Part shown: piece by piece, positions 11,766 through 24,060 of the stretch | Layout: each line of letters starts with the position of its first letter | How positions within the stretch are numbered: position 1 is the first letter of the stretch | Assembly (NCBI GenBank): GCA_019802505.1 | Contig: JAFMOC010000039.1 | Coordinates: 1,178,001-1,242,000, forward strand | DNA length: 64,000 bases | Direction: 5' to 3' | Source: Corydoras sp. C115 | Taxonomy: Eukaryota > Chordata > Actinopteri > Siluriformes > Callichthyidae | Made by a program: the position numbers and the translations under genes | Notes under the pieces: model-generated | What the model was told of the DNA's origin: nothing | The model's input: the letters and a program-made list of their open reading frames with translations, nothing else | Database searches by the model: none

Positions 11766-12033
11766 TTTTATTATCTTCCGCTTAATCCTCTACTCTGGTC
11801 ACGGGGGATTACCCATGCCTGTTTCGGGCATTGGCAAATATACCCAGGTCAGGGTGCCATCTATTACTAGGCACACACTTAGTCACACTTTATAGGGGCA
11901 ATTTAGAGCAGTTTACCATAAATCCATATTTTAGACTGTGGGAGGAAACTGGAGAGCCTGGAGGAAACCTATGCAGACATGAGGAGAACATGGAAACTCC
12001 ACCCAGATCCGGATTCGGACCTGGATCCCCAGC
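11766..12033 (-). repeat. SINE A, near full length
   Basis: Tail complement TTATTATCTTCCGCTTAATC through to the B-box region (GGATTCGGACCTGGATCCCC). The tRNA-like head beyond about 12033 is missing, and a plus-strand SINE A fragment follows. Confidence 0.82.
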
Positions 12034-12099
12034 ACAGATTCAAGGTTATTTGAACGTTCTGAATTACCCCAGCAAATTTATGTGCAAATTTATTTATGC

Positions 12100-12248
12100 A
12101 AAAAATGTGTATGTTTGAGTGAGTGAGATTGGCACCCTGTCCTGGGTGTATCTGCCCAGTGCCTGAATTGTTCTCCTCTGATGGACACGGGACCCCCCCG
12201 CGACCCTAGAAGAGGATTAAGCAGAAGATAATGAATAAATTAATGAAC
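12100..12248 (+). repeat. SINE A, 3' fragment
   Basis: GTTTGAGTGAGTGAGATTGG, CCCTGTCCTGGGTGTATCTG and the tail GAAGATAATGAATAAATTAA. It forms an inverted pair with the copy at 11766-12033. Confidence 0.8.
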
Positions 12249-12650
12249 CTTTATTAAATAGCAACCTTTTATACTTACAAGACAACTGTGCAATGATCTA
12301 ATTAACTCCTGTTATTTTATTTGTAATATTCTTTGTCCACATGCAACTGATTGATAACTGATAGATATTTGTACAGAATGCATAGTGAGATGTTTTATAC
12401 TCCATGGTTAGGGTCACAACATGAGGAGTTAAAAAGCAATTGTCATCTAAAGAGAAAAAGAACAACCATAAGGTTAAATAACTGTCTTTGAATTGCAGCT
12501 AAAACAATATTTGGTAAAATCTTAGAGAAAATAAGCAGCACAGATGTATAGGGTAATCAGAGCAGAAGCATACAGCTTGAGTCATGCTGGTAAAAGGGCA
12601 ACAGTTTGGTCTTAATGGTAATTGTGCATGGGTGCTATGAGTTCTTTCTG

Positions 12651-12654
<4 letters not shown>

Positions 12655-12705
<51 letters not shown>
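12655..12705. repeat. (TA)n left of the Tc1 element
   Basis: About 25 TA units ending exactly at the left end of the element at 12706. Confidence 0.96.
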
Positions 12706-14325
<1,620 letters not shown>

Positions 14326-14370
<45 letters not shown>

Positions 14371-14390
14371 TTTTTTTTTTTTTTTTTTTT
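14326..14390. repeat. (TA)n and poly-T right of the Tc1 element
   Basis: About 20 TA units starting exactly at the right end of the element, then CAT and 22 T. Confidence 0.95.
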
Positions 14391-14968
14391 AACTCTGCTG
14401 ACACACACACATGCACATACAGAGAGAGAGAAAGAGAGAGAGTTTAAAACTTTCAAACATAACAGTTGTCTGTTGTAGTATAAAGTACATTAATGACTCA
14501 GAACAATGTGTCTGAGTTCTATGTTTTGTGCTACCTGCTATGCACTTCTACTTGGGTGTTGAAATGGGTGTAACTTTCTTAATATCGACTTTCTACTAAC
14601 ATAAATTCTGAGCTCTAGATCTCTGCAGGATCACAAAATGCATGGTACAGCATGTCTTAAACCTTACTTGTAAATGGAATTTAGCTGCCAGGTGGATTCG
14701 TTTATACTCAATGTAATTAAAAAACTAGAAACTGCTTCTAGCACATAATCACATTTTTGGCTCTAGATATATAACAACAACCAGAATAGAACTGCTTTCC
14801 CCAAAGAACATTTTTAAAAAATTAATATTGACGGACAAAAAAAAAATGTAATTAAGAACCATTAATAAAGATTTACATTTACACTAATCAACCACTTTAT
14901 TATATACATCTCCTTGTTATTAAAATTATTTTTCATTTTTATTAATTCTACTTACCATATTCTCATTA
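14391..14968. other. No gene recognised
   Basis: CA and GA-rich at 14399-14440, otherwise AT-rich unique sequence. Confidence 0.45.
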
Positions 14969-15228
14969 TCCTCTTTTTGGGTGCTGGGCAGATACATTCA
15001 GCACAGGGTGCCAATTCATCACTGGGCACAATCACACACACTGACACACACTATATAGGGGCAATTTAGAGCAGCCAATTCACCGTGAATCCATGTTTTT
15101 GGACTGTGGGAAGAAACTTAAGAACATGCAAAACCCATGCAGTCATTGAGAGAACATGGAAACTCCAGCATGATTTGTAATTGAACCTGGATCCCCAGCA
15201 CAGCGACTATGCCACCAGGCTGCTCCGA
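14969..15228 (-). repeat. SINE A, near full length
   Basis: GGTGCTGGGCAGATACATTC, AATCCATGTTTTTGGACTGT and AGAACATGGAAACTCCAG are conserved. The tail is missing and the head is decayed. Confidence 0.82.
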
Positions 15229-16549
15229 GAATTGTAAACCAGCCAGACACATGCATTTCTTGTATTTGTTTGTGAAAAACAGCTTTAAAAAGCTTGCTTG
15301 TTTTGTTCGAAGGGAAATCTGTAACAATGCCACGGGTTCTTTTATTATTTCTTTATTTGTTTTTTATTGGCCACTTTGAATCGGCCTCTGAGCAGACCTT
15401 TCCAGCTTTGTTTGGAAGACTTGAATCCTGATGGAAGTGTTTCTTTATTCGGCTTCAATGCAGGTATTAGCTTTTGATAGGCGAGTGCATGTCGTGATGA
15501 AATGAAGTGTATTAATTTAAGTGTAGGCTTTCAGAAAAAAAAAAAATACTTACATGTTTGGACAAAAGGCATTTTGGTCTTCACATTACTGTATAGCTTG
15601 CCTGCCTTGAATTCACTGTTCCTCTGTCAGTCTCTGATCCATGGCTTTATCTGACTGACAGGTGATCCACCACACAGATAGCCCTTAATACCAGTGTGTC
15701 AGCACCAATTTTCCGACACGCTGCATGAAGTGCAACTGGCATTCGCTCCGAAATTGTTGCTTTTAACGTACTCTGGATCAGGTTCTGTAAATGGACAGCA
15801 GTAATGTCATAAATAGGAGCTCGGCGGTGGTGGATATGCTCCACTATAGTCTGGAGATTTGTGCTCAATGAGGTGTAAGCCAGAGGGAGACGGCATGGTG
15901 TGGGAACAGCAGTAAGGCTGAGACTTCAGTGGGTAGTGGGACAATGCTGGGCACTGCCAGTCTAATTGGTTTGATCTGTTGCAGCTAATGGGGTGAGGCG
16001 GGACTGAAAGGCACACTTACACATGCAGAGTCTTTAACAGCATGGTAATTAGTGAGGAGTGAACACAGTGGTTTTGCACTGGCAGTGTTTCTTCAGCGTG
16101 ATGAAGCATGAAACAGGCGCCTGTGTGTGACAGGGATGATGGCGAATACGATAATAGTGTGCCGTCTCATCAAATGACCTGTGACTTTTTATGAGTTTCA
16201 AGTGACTCGATGGACTGACCATAAGTTTGTGAAAGAAAAGTGTGGTTGTTGTGCCATGTAATCATCTTTCCAAATACTTTCTCGAAGAGCTGCATCTGCA
16301 GTATAGAAACTGACATGACACTGACTGACTGACCACTGGTCAAAAGTTTTAAAACACTTCAAATTTTGTTTATATTTGTTTTAATTATTTTATAATTCTG
16401 TACTATTTTCCTGGGCTTCTTCTATTGGACAAGTGACTTTGCCATCCTGCTAGAATGATTCTGTTAGAACCATTGAGTACATTCAACTATTGTGTGTGTT
16501 TTTTTTGTTGTTTTTTTCCCCTCATACGACTGTTTGGTGTATTGCATAT
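15229..16549. other. Unique sequence, possible conserved noncoding DNA
   Basis: Repeat-poor from 15370 to 16350 and more balanced in base composition than its flanks. Open frames here are short with no motif. Regulatory function is a guess. Confidence 0.35.
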
Positions 16550-16660
16550 GATGCCACACATCCATGAATCATGTCGTCAGAATAGCAAAGACACCCTGAC
16601 ATGCCCTAAATCAAGCTGTGGTGTGTTTGGTTGATAGCTCACTAAAATAAAGCCACTTGA
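16550..16660. repeat. Family F fragment
   Basis: AATAGCAAAGACACCCTGAC, CCCTAAATCAAGCTGTGG and AGCTCACTAAAATAAAGCCA match the right half of 47115-47355. Confidence 0.48.
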
Positions 16661-16796
16661 GCCACTTCTGAAAAGGATATAAATACCTACTAGGGGTCCC
16701 AATTTTGTGACAAAGAAAACCATTGCGTTAAAATCACATTATAGTTTGTTAGTTGCCTAGTGGTTCTTTAGTCACTGTAGACAAAAAAAACACATT

Positions 16797-16972
16797 CTTT
16801 ACTAGGGTTGCGTGGGAACGGGGTTCCCATACACATCCAGGGAAGAATGTTTCTCGGCAGATGCACTTAGGACAGGGTGCCAATCTATTGCTGGGCACAC
16901 ACTCACTCACATCGACACACAATATATGGGGCAATTTGAAGCTGCCAATTTACTTTGAATCCATGTTGAATC
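16797..16972 (-). repeat. SINE A, 3' half
   Basis: TTTACTAGGGTTGCGTGG, TGCTGGGCACACACTCACTC and TATATGGGGCAATTTGAAGC are recognisable; it ends after TTTGAATCCATGTTG. Confidence 0.78.
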
Positions 16973-18021
16973 AATACAGACACAGAGAGAAATCTGTCAC
17001 TGGGTTCTGTTACCCTACATCTAGTTCATTTTGTGGTTTCTCTTGTTGTGATACGGTAATTACATAAATAGTTGGTAATGGTGCCTAATAAACAGCATTC
17101 CATGAGGTAAAATAATTCCATTTTTTTCATTTCACATATTAAGGACAATGAGCTTTTATTTGACACAGCTTTGCTTTTAAAATGCACACATCGTTTTGTT
17201 TTATTTGATTATTGTTTTTTAGTCTGTGACATCATTTCATGTTTTAGTTAATTTTATTTCCACATCAAAAATATTTTCAGAACACACTTTCACCCCAAAG
17301 TATTTTTGTCAGAAGCTTCATCCTCTGTGTCTGGTGTTGCTTACATTAAGTTGTTGCAATAGCAAATAAATAAGGAAATCAAATTCCGCTCCTCTTTATT
17401 TGCCTTTTGCCTTTTTATTGGAAATGTCACAGAAATGTTAATGACATGTTAATTAAACTTTAGAAGGCAGGAAACTGCATGTGCTCAGCATCACACTGAG
17501 AGGTCATTCCTCTCCATGCTCCTGTACGCTCTCTGCAGGGGGTTTGCATCCACCGATGGGCGCAGGTAGAAAACAAGTGTGCCCTAATTAAAGAGAATGT
17601 CACTTGTTCCCACTGTGACATGCATCAATCTCCCACATGGACCTGCTGAGAGTTTGCCCAATCACAGGCACCAAAAGAGAAAGAGTGTGTGTGGGTGTGT
17701 GTGTGTGTTGCCATTGGCAAATAACAGATTTTTGTTGTTACTGCATTTCACAAAATGTCTTGGTGCTTTTGAGAATAAGGTTGTGCGGTGGTTTTTAATT
17801 ATCAAATGAGGTCTTGTGTAAACTAATAAGTATACAAGATACCTATAAAAGCTATGGTTTTGTTGTTGGTCTAATCAGTGGCGGAGAAATAGGTTGCTAT
17901 GTCAACTTGGTCAGCTAATTATTTGTTGTGATGTTGGTGTTCTCAAAACGACAGAGGTGTTGTTCATTGATGCCAAGGACAAAATTAATGTAAAAGCTGC
18001 CATATATAAGCAGGTAACCTT
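16973..18021. other. No gene recognised
   Basis: Unique-looking, with a short GT-rich tract at 17685-17710. Confidence 0.45.
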
Positions 18022-18210
18022 GAAATTAGAGAGCATGTGAAGCCAGAGCAAACTCTGATATCTCATTTCATCTTATTAGCTTCCATTTAACCTTATACTA
18101 TCGTCACAGGGTGGTTCCCCATGTCCATCCTGGACAGAACCTTTTTGGGCGCTGGGAAGAAACTCCCAGGACAGGGCACCAATCCATTGTTGGGCGCACA
18201 CTCATTGTGT
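18022..18210 (-). repeat. Tandem duplicate unit 1 holding a SINE A 3' part
   Basis: Begins GAAATTAGAGAGCATGTGAA and contains SINE A 3' sequence (GGGCGCTGGGAAGAAACTCC, GGGCGCACACTCATTGTGT). The same flank and SINE part start again at 18211. Confidence 0.72.
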
Positions 18211-18450
18211 GAAATTTGAGAGCCTGTGAAGCCAGAGCAAACCCAGATATCTCATTGTATCTCATAATCTTCTGCTTAATCCTATACTAGGGTCACAGGG
18301 AGGTTCCCCATGCCCCTTCAGGGGAGAAAGATTTGGGTGCTGAGCAGATACACTCAGGACAGTAAGGGCAATTTAGAGCAGCTGATTTACCTTGAATCCA
18401 TGTTTTTGGGCTGTGGGAAGTAAACAAGAGAACCCAGAGAATTTCTGTGC
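18211..18450 (-). repeat. Tandem duplicate unit 2 holding SINE A
   Basis: Begins GAAATTTGAGAGCCTGTGAA, the partner of unit 1, then SINE A from CATAATCTTCTGCTTAATCC to about the AGAACCCAGAG region. It extends further into SINE A than unit 1. Confidence 0.72.
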
Positions 18451-19589
18451 TTCTCCTTGTTATGGATCCTAAAAAGATAAGTGTAAAGTTGAGTTTATTT
18501 TATCATAAACTTTTCAAATGAATTTAGCTTTATATCTATTAAGAGAAATACAATTATAATTTTTTATAGAACTGCAATGACCAAAGATGAGTGAGTTAAG
18601 CCACACTAAAACTGAGCCTTCCAAAGTCAAAGAGATGTATGTAATTGGAGCAAAACCTCCACTAAACATCGAAGCTCGATGTTTTAAGGAGGAATGCTCT
18701 GGCCTCATGTGTTTTCTTTGGCAGCGCTCCTCACGCCCTGATCAGCACTGGCACATCGAAGGCTCTATGTTGGTTAAGATGTGTGCTTCTCAAACACCTC
18801 TCGCATCTTTATTAATGCTTGAATGCTTCTGGCATTCCCGCTCACACTCCTGCTGCTGCACAGTTTTATGCCTTTGTGAATTTTTGACCGGAGGGAAACA
18901 GCGACTCCGTTTCCAGAGAGTGTAAAAAGCAATCTGCTCTAATGGCCCGATGCCAGAGCCAAGATGGCTTCCTCTGCGCATGGCTTATGGCTGATCCGTC
19001 TCTGAGGTCCCTGCCATTCCAAACGTCTGAAACAGGATTTCATTTAGCAGCAGGGCCACACAGGACATTAATGAGGAGGCTTTGCTGGAGCAAAAAAACA
19101 TTTACCGTGATGAATGGGTAAAATGTATGTGAAATTATAGCAGCTTATCAAACTGTTTGGAAAGAGCAAGGAGAGCAGATATGGGACCAGGCTTTTGTAA
19201 GCCTGATTTATGCTTTATAATTGGTGTTTTACACCCGGAGATTTATTCACCTTGTCAGAAAACAAAACCAAACTATTCTTTAGGGGCAGCTACAATAACG
19301 CAGGTCAGGAATGCAGTAAAGTTCAATGTTGTTCGGCTTTTTATTCCTATTATTGGACTTTTACAATAGTACATTGCTTCAAAATCGAAATCCCCAGGAG
19401 CAAGCAAAAGCAACAGTGTTGAGAAGAAAAACTTGTAAGGCCCTACTTTTAGTAGACTGCCAAAGAGTTATTATAAGCTTATAATATAAACTGCGTGGCC
19501 ACAAAAACATCACTGCCCCCATTGGATATACTGCCCTATTATTATTACTACTTTTATTTACATTATCATTATAATTATTAATATTGGAT
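18451..19589. other. Unique sequence, possible conserved noncoding DNA
   Basis: Positions 18590-19090 are repeat-poor. The 112-codon plus frame at 18587-18925 is Cys/Ser-rich and lacks splice context, so I do not call it coding. Confidence 0.35.
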
Positions 19590-19832
19590 GAACCTGTGGC
19601 TTATTAAGCACGTCCGCATCTCACCGCTGGGGATCCAGGTTTAAATACCAATCTGGGTGGCGCGTCCATGTTTTCTCCAGGTTCTACCATTTACTTCCAC
19701 AGTCCAAAAACATGGATCCAAGGTAAATTGGCTGCTCTACATTGCGTGTATGTCTGAGTGAGTGTGTGCCCAGTGTAACGGTGCCATGTCCTGGGTGTAT
19801 TTGATCAGTGTCCAAAATATTCTCCCCTAGAT
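19590..19832 (+). repeat. SINE A, plus member of an inverted pair
   Basis: Head CTGTGGCTTATTAAGCACGT, body GTCCAAAAACATGGATCC, 3' part GTCCTGGGTGTATTTGATCA. The 3' end runs directly into a reverse copy. Confidence 0.82.
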
Positions 19833-20042
19833 GAGCATTTTGGGCACTGGGCAGATACGCCCAGTACAGGGCACCATCTATCGCTGCGCACACTCCCTCA
19901 CACAAACACACACTATATGGGGAAATTAAGAGCATTCAATATACCTTGATTACATGTTTTTGGACTGTGGACAAACCAGAGTACCCGAAGAAAACCCACT
20001 CAGACACTGGGAGAACATGGAAACTCCACCCAGATTGGTGGA
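19833..20042 (-). repeat. SINE A, minus member of an inverted pair
   Basis: ATTTTGGGCACTGGGCAGAT, CATGTTTTTGGACTGTGG and AACATGGAAACTCCACCCAG. It mirrors the copy at 19590-19832 and lacks the tRNA-like head. Confidence 0.82.
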
Positions 20043-20609
20043 GAGGCGAAAAATGCTTTACCAATCAGACCTCTGGAAGGATTTACAAAAAGCACAGATT
20101 TTGACAGGTTCATGTCAAGGTTTAGTGGGCTGTTAACAGGTTTGATATAAATAATAATAGTATGATATCACAATGGTTGGTATATGTGATACCTTATTAA
20201 TTTAATCATCAGGCACAACAATATTATTAATAAAAAGAAATTTTAATTTGTAGTGATTACACAAAAATGCTTGAATGCTCTTCGTTGCCGTAGTTAGTAA
20301 ATGTAATACACAAAATGAGGGCGGAATACTGAGTTTTTGGAATCTGCAATAACTTTGGAAGCATGACTTCAAACAGCATACTAAAAAAAGACATTCCACC
20401 AGCACAGCTCTTCATCAGTCTGCAGTCTCTCTCTCTTGCGCTCACTCACTCGCTCTTTTTACCTCTCTCTTGTGCTTTCTCCCTTATATCTTTAATCACT
20501 GTGTTCATCTGAACTATAAGGTCGAGCGTATTGTAACGCCTACATTTTATAACTACAGAAGCTGGTATGACATCACATTCTCAGTTCATCCTTCCCCTAG
20601 AGCTAAAAC
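20043..20609. other. No gene recognised
   Basis: AT-rich, with a CTCTCTCTCTCTTGCG tract near 20428. Confidence 0.4.
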
Positions 20610-20970
20610 AGATACCACTTCTGTAGTAGGGCTTTCTACAAGGATTTAGAGTGTGTCTGTGGGGATTTTTGCTTGAATAGCATTTGTGGGTTCAGACACT
20701 GATAGGATGGTCTGTCTCACATTCTACATTCTAATTCATTTCAGAGGTGTTTTGTGGGGTTTGAGCTCAAGGTTCTGTTTGAGCTATAAACTTCACATCT
20801 AACCCACCCAACCTGATCTTTAGGGACATTGTTTTGGTTTTGGTCATGTTGAAATAGAAAAAAGGCCTTCCCCAAAGATTTCTCACATTGTTAAAAGCAT
20901 ACAATTTTTAATGGTATGGCTAGCTGTTTGATTTTATGCACCTATGGCAGTGGATCTGAATGAAACACAT
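20610..20970 (-). mobile_element. Internally deleted Tc1-like remnant
   Basis: On the minus strand this resembles a fish Tc1 element. Landmarks on the plus strand are AGAGTGTGTCTGTGGG (20649), CATTTGTGGGTTCAGACACT (20681), CATTCTAATTCATTTCAGAG, TGGTCATGTTGAAATAG (20840) and GATTTTATGCACCTATGGCA near the right end. The middle of the transposase is missing. The same family occurs at 11590-11715, and the two copies share the TTTGTG.GGTCA.GACTCTGAT-type segment. Family recognition is from memory of the antisense pattern. Confidence 0.5.
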
Positions 20971-20976
20971 CAGTTA

Positions 20977-21525
20977 CAGAACCAGACAAAAGTTTAGACA
21001 CACCTCCACTTTGCACCACTTATTGTCCATGTTCGCAGTTCCACTTACCATAAAGATGGACTTTGTCCATAAAGTAGGACTTTTAGTCCTACAATTCCAG
21101 ACTGTAGTCCATTTGTTTGTGCACTACAGTTTGTACTATATTAGTTCCCTTTACTCTATTCTCTAATGGGCAGGACCCCAATAGTACCACCACAGAGCAG
21201 GTATTCTTTTGTTGGTACATTCGTCCTATCCCAGCAGTTTCACTAAGGTGTTTAAATGAAACTAAACTACAGCAGCAATGCTACACTAAAACCCCCTCAC
21301 GGCATCAGTGTCACTGCAGAACTGACAATAAACAATACACAAATTATACCTGTTTTGTGATGGTCCTGACCAATAGAGGACATAGAACCAACAGGGGACT
21401 AACAAAAACAGATGCACTACAGTCTATAATTGTAAAACTACAAAGTCCATCTATTTGGTATGTGGAGAAAATAGACAATGGAGCAAGAAGGGGGCATGTC
21501 CAAACTTTTGATTGCTACTATACTG
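20977..21525. mobile_element. Palindromic family D element (non-autonomous DNA transposon), full length
   Basis: The left arm reads CAAAAGTTTAGACACACC ... TTCCACTTACC ... AAGATGGACTTTG ... AGACTGTAGTCCAT. The right arm repeats these in reverse complement (ACTACAGTCTATAATTG, CAAAGTCCATCTATTTGG, TCCAAACTTTTG). The arms extend through TCTCTAATGGGCAGGACC on the left and TCCTGACCAATAGAGGAC on the right, so most of the element is a fold-back. It starts after a TA. There is no coding capacity. Confidence 0.8.
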
Positions 21526-22479
21526 TCCTAAACTTTCTTTCAAATAGTCTCTATGTTCTGATATTTTTCTAGCTAAGCATTTGCAGGAAAGATTACTATT
21601 TGCATATGTAGATATGCAACCTGTCATATAAACTCAAAAAGCTTAAGGAAGTCTTTGGAATAAATCTGTAGATTTGTTGAACAAATGTCAGTGGTGAGGT
21701 TAAGGTCTGTTCCAACTTTTTGTTCTGTTCCCCTGACATTATAACAACGCAGCATCACTCTACTCTTGCATTAGGATAAGTGACGTAAACGAAGAGATCA
21801 TTACTAATTAGAGAACTCAATCCAGAGGGATCTACACCAGGAAAAATATAATGAAATAAATGACGAGCTTATTTTACCTTAGTTTTTATATTTTCTTAAA
21901 ATGTTCTAATGAAAACTATTATTTCCGCCTGCCATGCTTCTGTGGATGTTTATCTCACAGTCTAATCAAACATAATTTTTTTGAAAAACACAATTTCCTC
22001 CCACATTTTGCTCTGGTTTGTTGTCCAATCATGTCACTTCATCTGAGTACATTACCTATATTTGTTTTCACAATATTTTTGGTCTGTTTCCTAGAAACAT
22101 TAATTCAATCATTATGAGAAGACAAGTGGAAAAGGCTGTGATGCTAATAACTGGCAAAGCCACGCCATAAAAATACAGGTGACTTAGTAAAGTATTACTT
22201 ATCTGGTTCCTAACTGTAAACAGTTAAGCATCAATGGTAATTTAGAATTTACTCTTAGGTTGCTTTAGCCTTTGAACTCTTTATTAAATAAGCTTGCCCC
22301 AGATTTTTCCCCATTTACATCTAGTGCAACCTCTGCACTCATGACATTAATTGGCTCATGTTATTTTAATACATACATTCATTCTTGTTGAAGTACTGGA
22401 TGACACCTTTGTGTCTACCTGATGGAAAACACAGGCTTTTGTGTAGGTGCTAAGGGGTGAAAAAGGGTGATAACTGAAT
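21526..22479. other. No gene recognised
   Basis: AT-rich unique sequence. Positions 22606-23025 are similar. Confidence 0.45.
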
Positions 22480-22605
22480 ATTTAAAGTGTTGAATTGGTG
22501 TTTTGTTCACCAAAGATTTGCCAATGTGGGCCCATAAGCAAGGCCCTTAACCCTGAAAGCTCCAGGGGTGCTGTATCACCTACTGTGATGTATCGTGTAA
22601 ACATG
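22480..22605 (+). repeat. SINE B, internal fragment
   Basis: CCAATGTGGGCCCATAAGCA, AGGCCCTTAACCCTGAAAGC and CAGGGGTGCTGTATCACC. Head and 3' end are lost. Confidence 0.65.
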
Positions 22606-23025
22606 CTAATAGCATGCCATTTTAAAGTGCACACAGCACGGCCCCTGTTTCCTGAACTTTTCGACAATATCAAGCAACGCTTTGGTCTGTTTGGAATCTC
22701 TGAGGCAAAATGGCAAGTGTTCCATTGCAATGGACTTTAGCATGATTTATATTCCAGTCTTCTTCCATCCATCAGTCATGCTGGCAGCTCCAGGTAGCGT
22801 AGCATGTAGCATGGCAGAGCACAGCTTTTCTCAGGCTGCTGACAGCTTTTCACCCTGGCATAAGCTCTAGCATACATAGCCACACTACAGCCAAATAATG
22901 GTCCAGCTTTTGCATAAATGTTCAAATGTTATTTAGTATTGTCTCTTTATTACCTTAAATATACTTAGAAGAGAAACATATGAATTACGTACTTAATAAA
23001 GCAATAAGGCACGAGCGGGCATGCA

Positions 23026-23114
23026 TTATTGTGAATAAATCACCAGAAAGAGGTTTTGTTAGCCTGATATAATGCAGAGGGTTAAGTTTCTTTCCTGTGA
23101 TTTATTCACAATAA
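23026..23114. repeat. Perfect 18-bp inverted repeat
   Basis: TTATTGTGAATAAATCAC at 23026-23043 and its exact complement at 23097-23114, with a 53-base loop. It may be the left part of the family E element. Confidence 0.75.
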
Positions 23115-23186
23115 CGTCAACTGCCTTTTTTGCTTTTATAAAACATGCTATAATAAAAAACATGGTTTGATTCATTAATATGTTTA

Positions 23187-23534
23187 TTCATTCATTCATT
23201 ATCTCCCGCTTTATCCTCTATTAGGTTCGCGGTGGGGTTCCCCATGCCCATCCAGGGGAGAACGTTTCGGGCGCTGGGCAGATAGACCCAGGAGAGGGCG
23301 CCAATCCATCGCTGGGCACACACTCACTCACACAGACACACTCTATATGGGGCAATTTTGAGAATTCAATTGACTTGATCCATGTTTTTGGACTGTGGGA
23401 GGAAACCAGAGAACCTGGAGGAAATCCACGCAGACACAGGGAGAACATGGAAACTCCACCCAGATGGGGATTCGAACCGGGAATCCCTAGCACTGAGAGG
23501 CGAACGTGCTAACCACTAAGCCACCATGCCGCCT
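23187..23534 (-). repeat. SINE A, young full-length copy with target duplication
   Basis: Tail complement TTCATTCATTCATTATCTCC through to head GTGCTAACCACTAAGCCACC. It is flanked by a perfect 17-base direct repeat, ATTCATTAATATGTTTA, at 23170-23186 and 23535-23551. It is inserted next to or inside repeat family E. Confidence 0.93.
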
Positions 23535-23549
23535 ATTCATTAATATGTT

Positions 23550-24060
23550 TAGTAAAAACAAAATCTTAAAAATTAATAAACTCGTCCACCGTGATAAAAT
23601 CTAGTCCAGTTTTTACGATGAACATTGATTACTGATTAACAGGATTCCAGCTTGCTCTTTATATTAATCTGTATTTACATTTATGATACATGATTTAAAA
23701 TAAGATCATCACAGTGGATAAGTGATTAGCATATTCACTTCTTAGATCTGGGAATTTAGGAGTTTCAAGGTATTGGATTCAAGGTAAATCAGCTCTAAAT
23801 TGCCCTCATACAGTGTGTGTTAGAGTGTGTGTTTGCCCAGCGATGGATTGCTGCTCTGGATGTTTCAGCTTGATGCCTGAAATGTTCTACCCAGGAGTGG
23901 GAGATAATTGATGGATGGATTGATTTATTATAATAGAATGTATTGATACAAATTTGAAACGGTTATAAATATACATTATTGATAATAATGTCACGGCTGA
24001 TCAACAGCTTATCCAATCAGACTTAAGGATCGGAACTACCCATTTTATAAAAATGCTTAC
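23550..24060. repeat. Dispersed repeat family E, copy 1
   Basis: AATCTAGTCCAGTTTTTACG, AACATTGATTACTGATTAAC, TACATGATTTAAAATAAG, then after a SINE A insert AATGTCACGGCTGATCAACA and ATCGGAACTACCCATTTTAT. All have partners at 54610-55085. Confidence 0.7.
23711..23925 (+). repeat. SINE A, diverged copy inside repeat E
   Basis: AGTGATTAGCATATTCACTT, GGTATTGGATTCAAGG, GTGTTTGCCCAGCGATGGAT and a (GATG)n-like tail. It interrupts family E between 23550 and 24060. Confidence 0.65.

Noticed and set aside
18587..18925. 112-codon plus-strand frame, possible exon
   Set aside because: No acceptor and donor in phase with NPHP4 and no familiar motif; the sequence is more likely noncoding unique DNA.
21117..21572. 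151-codon plus-strand frame
   Set aside because: Lies wholly in the palindromic family D element, which has other copies with stops in the same place.
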